This document shows, piece after piece, positions 20,808-24,253 of a DNA stretch of 24,253 bases. Every line of letters begins with the position of its first letter. The first letter of the stretch is position 1. Under the pieces are notes generated by a model. That model saw only the letters and a program-made list of their open reading frames with translations, searched no databases and was not told the origin of the DNA. This stretch comes from Gonapodya sp. JEL0774 (lineage: Eukaryota > Monoblepharomycota > Monoblepharidomycetes > Monoblepharidales > Gonapodyaceae), in the NCBI GenBank assembly GCA_027604505.1, contig JADIIX010000230.1, positions 1-24,253 on the forward strand, read 5' to 3'. The translations under genes were made by a program, and so were the position numbers.

Positions 20808-23298
20808 TTAGTACCTCGCCACGTCCAGCAAAGGTGAATTTAGAACTTCGAGGATACTCGGGCGAGCGGCTGGGTCAAAGTCCATATGACCTGGAGGAAC
20901 ATGATCACTATACCGTGAGGTAGAGAGAAAAGTCATCAGAATTGAAGCGAGAGCATTGTGGAGTCTGAGGCGGCCACACCTCACACTCTATTGTTACCCG
21001 CTGCCACCCTGGCGCCCACCTCCAGGTGGGCCCCTTCCGTGCCTCCTCCGCGTATTGTCCAAGAGTTGTCGCTGCATCTACAGGGAACGGAAGTCGTCCG
21101 GAGATCCTGAGGTAGTGGAGTTGTTACTGTGGGTTGGAGCACTGTTCACCAATATCCTAATACCCACATTTGATAAAGACAGACTCCGAGGGAGAAAAGT
21201 TCCGACTTATCCCCCGCTTCACATACACCCGGGTGCCCCCCCACACCGAGGGCTTCTGGCGCGGTCCAACCGACGATACCACACGGACACGGAAGCTCAA
21301 TCATGTCTCGTCCATACTCACAATGTGAAAAACGTTAATCAAGCAACAAGAAGGGACCAAAATACAGCAAAGAGCTCACGTGGAAGAAGCTGCTTCCGTA
21401 ATCAAGGAGGCGGAGATCCTCTACCCGTGCGGCAGGAGACTGAAACACGGCGTTACCGGGCTTCATGTCGGTGTACAGTAGGTGGTTCTCAATGAGTGAG
21501 AACGTCCCACCAGTTAGAACTCGCCCATAAGTGAGCGAGGCTGGGAGATTGAATTGTCCGAGTCCATGGAGCCTGCTTCGAATGGCTTGCTGAAGTGTTG
21601 GTCCTTCCAGCTACTCAAACGTCGCGATTTCTGTCAGTGAATAGATTAGTAGCGCATTGTTTGGCTTGTTCTAAAGAGTGCTTTGATTATGACGTTGAAC
21701 TCACCGAGCTTCCTCTTCTGAGTGTCTTGGAGCTCTACATCAAGGATACGAACGAAACAAGAATCATACAAGCGGCCGACCGCGAGGTGCACGTCCACCG
21801 AATTGCGTTTCGGACGCCAAGCACACTCAGAGTGCCACGACTTCTTGTGCGTCACGAATCTGATCGTACATATCAAGCTCATGGTCGTCAGTGGAAATAT
21901 GTAGGCACATTGACAATGTAAATCTACTCACGGACTTCGCCTTGTACACTTCTGCGTTACCTCCTTCACCGATCTTTTCAAGTAGACTGTAACCAAATGA
22001 CGGGCGCACGTGGCACGTGGCGGATTGCCGATTCGCTCCGCACTAGATCGTCCTCCTTGGCTACGACGTTGTTCACCAAGTTACTCAATAACTGCGCTTC
22101 CATGGACGCTCCGTTCCGTGCAGCTTTCACTTCACGCTCGAGCTGGTGGATAATTGCCGCAGATTCTTCACGCTGTCGACAAGCGTTCTCGTCCACGTCA
22201 CGGTCCACTTTACTAGCCAGCACACACCTTTGCCGCAAAGTCGCCAGGTGGATTCGTTGTTGTTTCTCATTTAGCTTTTGAAGCTGTTCCCCGTTCTTTC
22301 GGAGGCTTCCCACCTCGGCGCGCAAGCGAGAGATTTCAATCCTAGAAGCAACATCGCGGTCCTGTAGCTGACGCTCCCTGTCCTTCAATTCTTCGATTTC
22401 TTGATGAAGTTGCGCTAGGATCAAATTTTCTTCCTTGGAATGGAAAGCGGTGCCGTTGACGAGTGTGGACGTCGTTGATGATGGCTTCTCGCGTTGTTTG
22501 GACGTGCTGAGCGGCGTTTCGATAGTCGGCGAGACTTAATGGGACGAACCATAAACGGTGTATATTCTATGTTGATGTTAAGTATCGAGACATGCTCCAT
22601 CGATCGCTCACCTTCCTTGTTTTGCATCTGCATCCGTCGCTTATCGACAGGAATAACTCTCTTATATGGCGTAGCGAGGACATTGGAGACCAAACCTTGA
22701 GGCATGGGTACTAGAATGAGCGAAACAGTTAGAAGTGGCGATAGAGATCATGCCAGATCAATCCGTATCAAGGGGAGAGTCTGGATAGGGAACTCACCGA
22801 CCGACGAAACGGACTCTTTACGATCGATGGCATCCGATGGAGAGAGATGAGTTGAGGACGAGACAACCGGGGCAGTTCGGCGATCACCGGTTGGGCGATC
22901 GGTGCGGGCAGCAGCGGTTGAAGCGAGAATGTGTTCGACGGCCATGAATATCTCAGGAAGCAACTCAAGAGTCAACATTTCTAATGCAAGATCAGCAATG
23001 CGACTGGAATGGCTCACCTCGGTATGAATCGAATGTTTCTGAACGGACCGGTTTGCAGGGAGCAACCATCTTGCAAGCTGCAGGCCGTCCTCGCAGCTGA
23101 TCCGTGCCACTCGGGATGTCCAATAAAAAGCTCCGGTTCACTGGCGTCTCATGAGGCGGTTTCGTTCGTTGATTCCTGAAGGAAACGAGTTAGTTTTGTG
23201 TTTCGTGTTGGTGAAGTGGCTTATCATTACAACTGTGATGAGCGGCGCCAACTCGATGTATTTTCTCCATCTGAACCAGTCACGTTCACCAACCTCAT
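20808..23298 (-). CDS. Coiled-coil protein with divergent protein kinase domain, N-lobe damaged
   Basis: Model: exons 23298-23234, 23175-23018, 22980-22798, 22710-22612, 22534-22077, 22042-21932, 21843-21705, 21630-21380, 21316-21168, 21106-20985 and 20890-20808; about 605 codons. Residues 1-170 are unrecognised and Ser/Thr-rich; about 185-321 form a coiled coil (LHQEIEELKDRERQLQDRD onward). The kinase begins with LLEKIGEGGNAEVYKAK (Gly loop). Later motifs are FVRILDVE, the catalytic loop YTDMKPGN (HRD replaced by YTD), DYGSS for DFG, GWTAPEAL, LFSLGVCLYQMISGRLPF and FDPAARPS; C-lobe splicing is fully phase-consistent. Three faults lie in or before the N-lobe: TAG at 21611-21613 inside the beta-5 strand (FE-stop-LEG), a beta-3 VVAL stretch that runs into TGA and continues in another frame, and a coil-to-kinase junction needing a 34-nt intron or a frameshift. 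It may be a pseudogene, a pseudokinase or misassembled. Kinase subfamily unassigned. Confidence 0.65.
22981..23017 (-). other. 37-nt mini-intron in the kinase gene
   Basis: Starts GTGAGCC and ends GCATTAG, with a branch-like CTGAT 11 nt before the acceptor. Removing it joins SETFDSYR to EMLTLELLPEIF in phase 1 and makes the upstream frame contiguous with the alternative 5' exon. Reading through instead keeps a different frame open upstream that has no ATG and runs into a TGA, so I prefer splicing. Confidence 0.55.
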
Positions 23299-23738
23299 TG
23301 TAAAATAATTCGAAATTACACGTCTCGAACTATTATAGTCTAAGAATTCCCCCCCTCATTTGTTCCCCAGTACAAATCCAAACATAGTTCGCGCCAGATC
23401 CACCATGTCGAGTCGCACTACCATCACCAACACGTAGAGTAAAAGCCGTAGAGTGTAACCACAGTAAAAAGAGTACTTTGTACTACTCCATCGCTCAAAA
23501 GGAAGAAAAAATCGAGTCACCGAATTTCCCAAACAATCGAACGAGAAAAAAATGCCTCCAGCACACGAAGCCACTGCCCAGAGTACCTTGTCCTTACTCG
23601 ATCAAGCTTCACACACCCTCCCGTGGCCAATTCCCATCCTCTCCCAACAGACAAAACAAACCCTACTTCCCGTTCCTTCCATCCATTCCCATGCCCTCCC
23701 CACTTCTCTGGCCCCTCTCCCTTTTACAAACCACCTCC
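23299..23738. other. Intergenic region between SH3 gene and kinase gene
   Basis: Should hold the 3' untranslated region of the SH3 gene and the promoter of the kinase gene, both on the minus strand. Open frames on either strand around 23356-23574 and 23552-23917 have low-complexity composition without family similarity. I see no other feature. Confidence 0.5.
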
Positions 23739-23966
23739 TCACATCCTTCTACTCATACTCGCGCTCCTCATGGGACTCCCACTCATCACCCCGCTCTGCC
23801 CCATCATCATGCTCTGGCCCCCTTGGGGCGGCAACAGTGTCACCATGGGAACCACTCCAGAGGCTCCAGAGGTGTTGTTGGTCGCGTAGGCCCACCCGTC
23901 CTCGTACTGCTCAATGATGGTCACCGAGTCTTGTGGCTGGACGTGAAGCTCATCGGGGATGGTGGG
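23739..23966 (-). CDS. C-terminal exon of an SH3-domain protein (partial gene)
   Basis: The exon starts after a CCGCAG acceptor and encodes 75 residues plus TGA. It reads PTIPDELHVQPQDSVTIIEQ, then YEDGWAYATNNTSGASGVVP and MVTL, the typical SH3 order: P-x-x-x-D-E-L, a diverging turn, the binding-face D-G-W, and G-V-V-P before the last strand. A Met/Ser/Gly-rich tail ending RSASMSRRM follows. The first SH3 strand, with its ALYDY-like motif, must lie in an upstream exon that I cannot identify, because a GC homopolymer block occupies the expected intron. The rest of the gene probably extends past the window end. SH3 domains bind proline-rich partners, often in actin, endocytosis or polarity complexes; which one applies here is unknown. 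Confidence 0.75.
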   Translation of the reverse strand, partial: PTIPDELHVQPQDSVTIIEQYEDGWAYATNNTSGASGVVPMVTLLPPQGGQSMMMGQSGVMSGSPMRSASMSRRM

Positions 23967-24253
23967 CTGCGGGGGGGGGGGGCGGGCGGCGGGCCGGCCC
24001 CCCGCGCCCGCGCCCCCGGGGGGCGCGGGGGGGGGGGGGCGCGGACCAGGGTGTCATGGAGAGACGCAGGGAGGAGACCAGACCGTGAGTACGATGTGAG
24101 CAAAAACAAACGCAGCACCCAACCACCGTCCGAACCGTACGAATCCATTCTCGACACATCCAAAGCATCTGATCCCATCCCCCGCCCCAACACACTAATC
24201 CCCCACAAGCCGACCCGACCAGAACCCGCCAGTGTGTCGGCCACACCCCTTCC
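23967..24253. other. Upstream part of SH3 gene, including GC homopolymer block
   Basis: Expected to carry an intron and possibly an upstream exon of the SH3 gene on the minus strand. Several frames are open (for example GLWGISVLGRGMGSDALDV near 24150-24210) but none can be tied to the SH3 exon by splice phase and similarity. About 23971-24041 is an almost pure G/C tract. Confidence 0.4.
23971..24041. repeat. GC homopolymer and inverted-repeat tract
   Basis: Long G runs (13 or so each) flank alternating GGCC, CCCGCGCCCGCGCCC and CCCCCGGGGGG blocks that are largely self-complementary. The block has almost no A or T and is unlike anything else in the window. Confidence 0.85.

Noticed and set aside
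21611-21613. Reassignment of TAG to a sense codon in this nuclear genome
   Set aside because: TAG serves as the normal terminator of the CBS gene and of hydrolase copy 2, so a single internal TAG is better explained by mutation or error.
23552-23917. Plus-strand open frame starting MPPAHEATAQSTL
   Set aside because: Pro/Leu/Ser low-complexity sequence antisense to the SH3 exon, whose domain motifs are clear on the minus strand.
1-24253. tRNA, rRNA, CRISPR arrays, transposase genes and long terminal repeats
   Set aside because: I searched by eye for T-loop motifs, regularly spaced repeats and transposase or reverse-transcriptase motifs and saw none that I could defend.

Overview
This is an intron-dense eukaryotic nuclear window and almost certainly fungal. 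One gene belongs to the fungus-restricted KRE2/MNT1/KTR (GT15) mannosyltransferase family, another resembles the SDS23/SNF4-like CBS proteins, and introns are mostly 55-150 nt with GTGAGT/GTAAGT-like donors and short CAG/TAG acceptors. An early-diverging (chytrid-like) fungus fits, but that placement is inference. No prokaryotic, viral or transposon genes, tRNA, rRNA or CRISPR array were seen. All gene models were built by hand from reading-frame continuity, splice-site phase and protein-family motifs, without transcript evidence.

Layout. Bases 1-536: intergenic with a GT-rich microsatellite. 537-2135 (-): four-exon protein with four CBS-like modules. 2655-4068 (-) and 4412-5769 (-): tandem pair of membrane-anchored alpha/beta-hydrolases with identical exon plan. 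5972-8056 (-): complete 11-exon GT15 mannosyltransferase. 8582-9568 (-): p24/EMP24-family cargo receptor whose cytosolic tail is finished by a 28-nt exon. 9569-10200: divergent promoter region with a 25-bp tandem repeat. 10201-15945 (+): three-exon giant, mostly disordered protein of about 1843 aa with a C-terminal coiled coil and no recognised domain. 16537-18956 (+): ArsB/NhaD-type (ion transporter superfamily) membrane protein. 19446-20283 (-): Ala/Glu/Pro/Val-rich acidic protein with a single Cys-containing island. 20808-23298 (-): coiled-coil plus divergent protein kinase, with an in-frame TAG and frame problems in the kinase N-lobe. 23739-23966 (-): last exon of an SH3-domain gene whose upstream part runs into a suspicious GC homopolymer tract at the window edge.

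The genes do not form one pathway. The GT15 enzyme and the p24 protein both belong to the ER/Golgi secretory route, and the tandem hydrolases may also sit in membranes. The kinase, SH3 and CBS proteins are signalling types. Adjacency looks like ordinary eukaryotic gene order. The items most worth a second look are the kinase with lesions and tiny introns, the orphan 1843-aa protein, the acidic repeat protein with its Cys island, and the diverged hydrolase pair.
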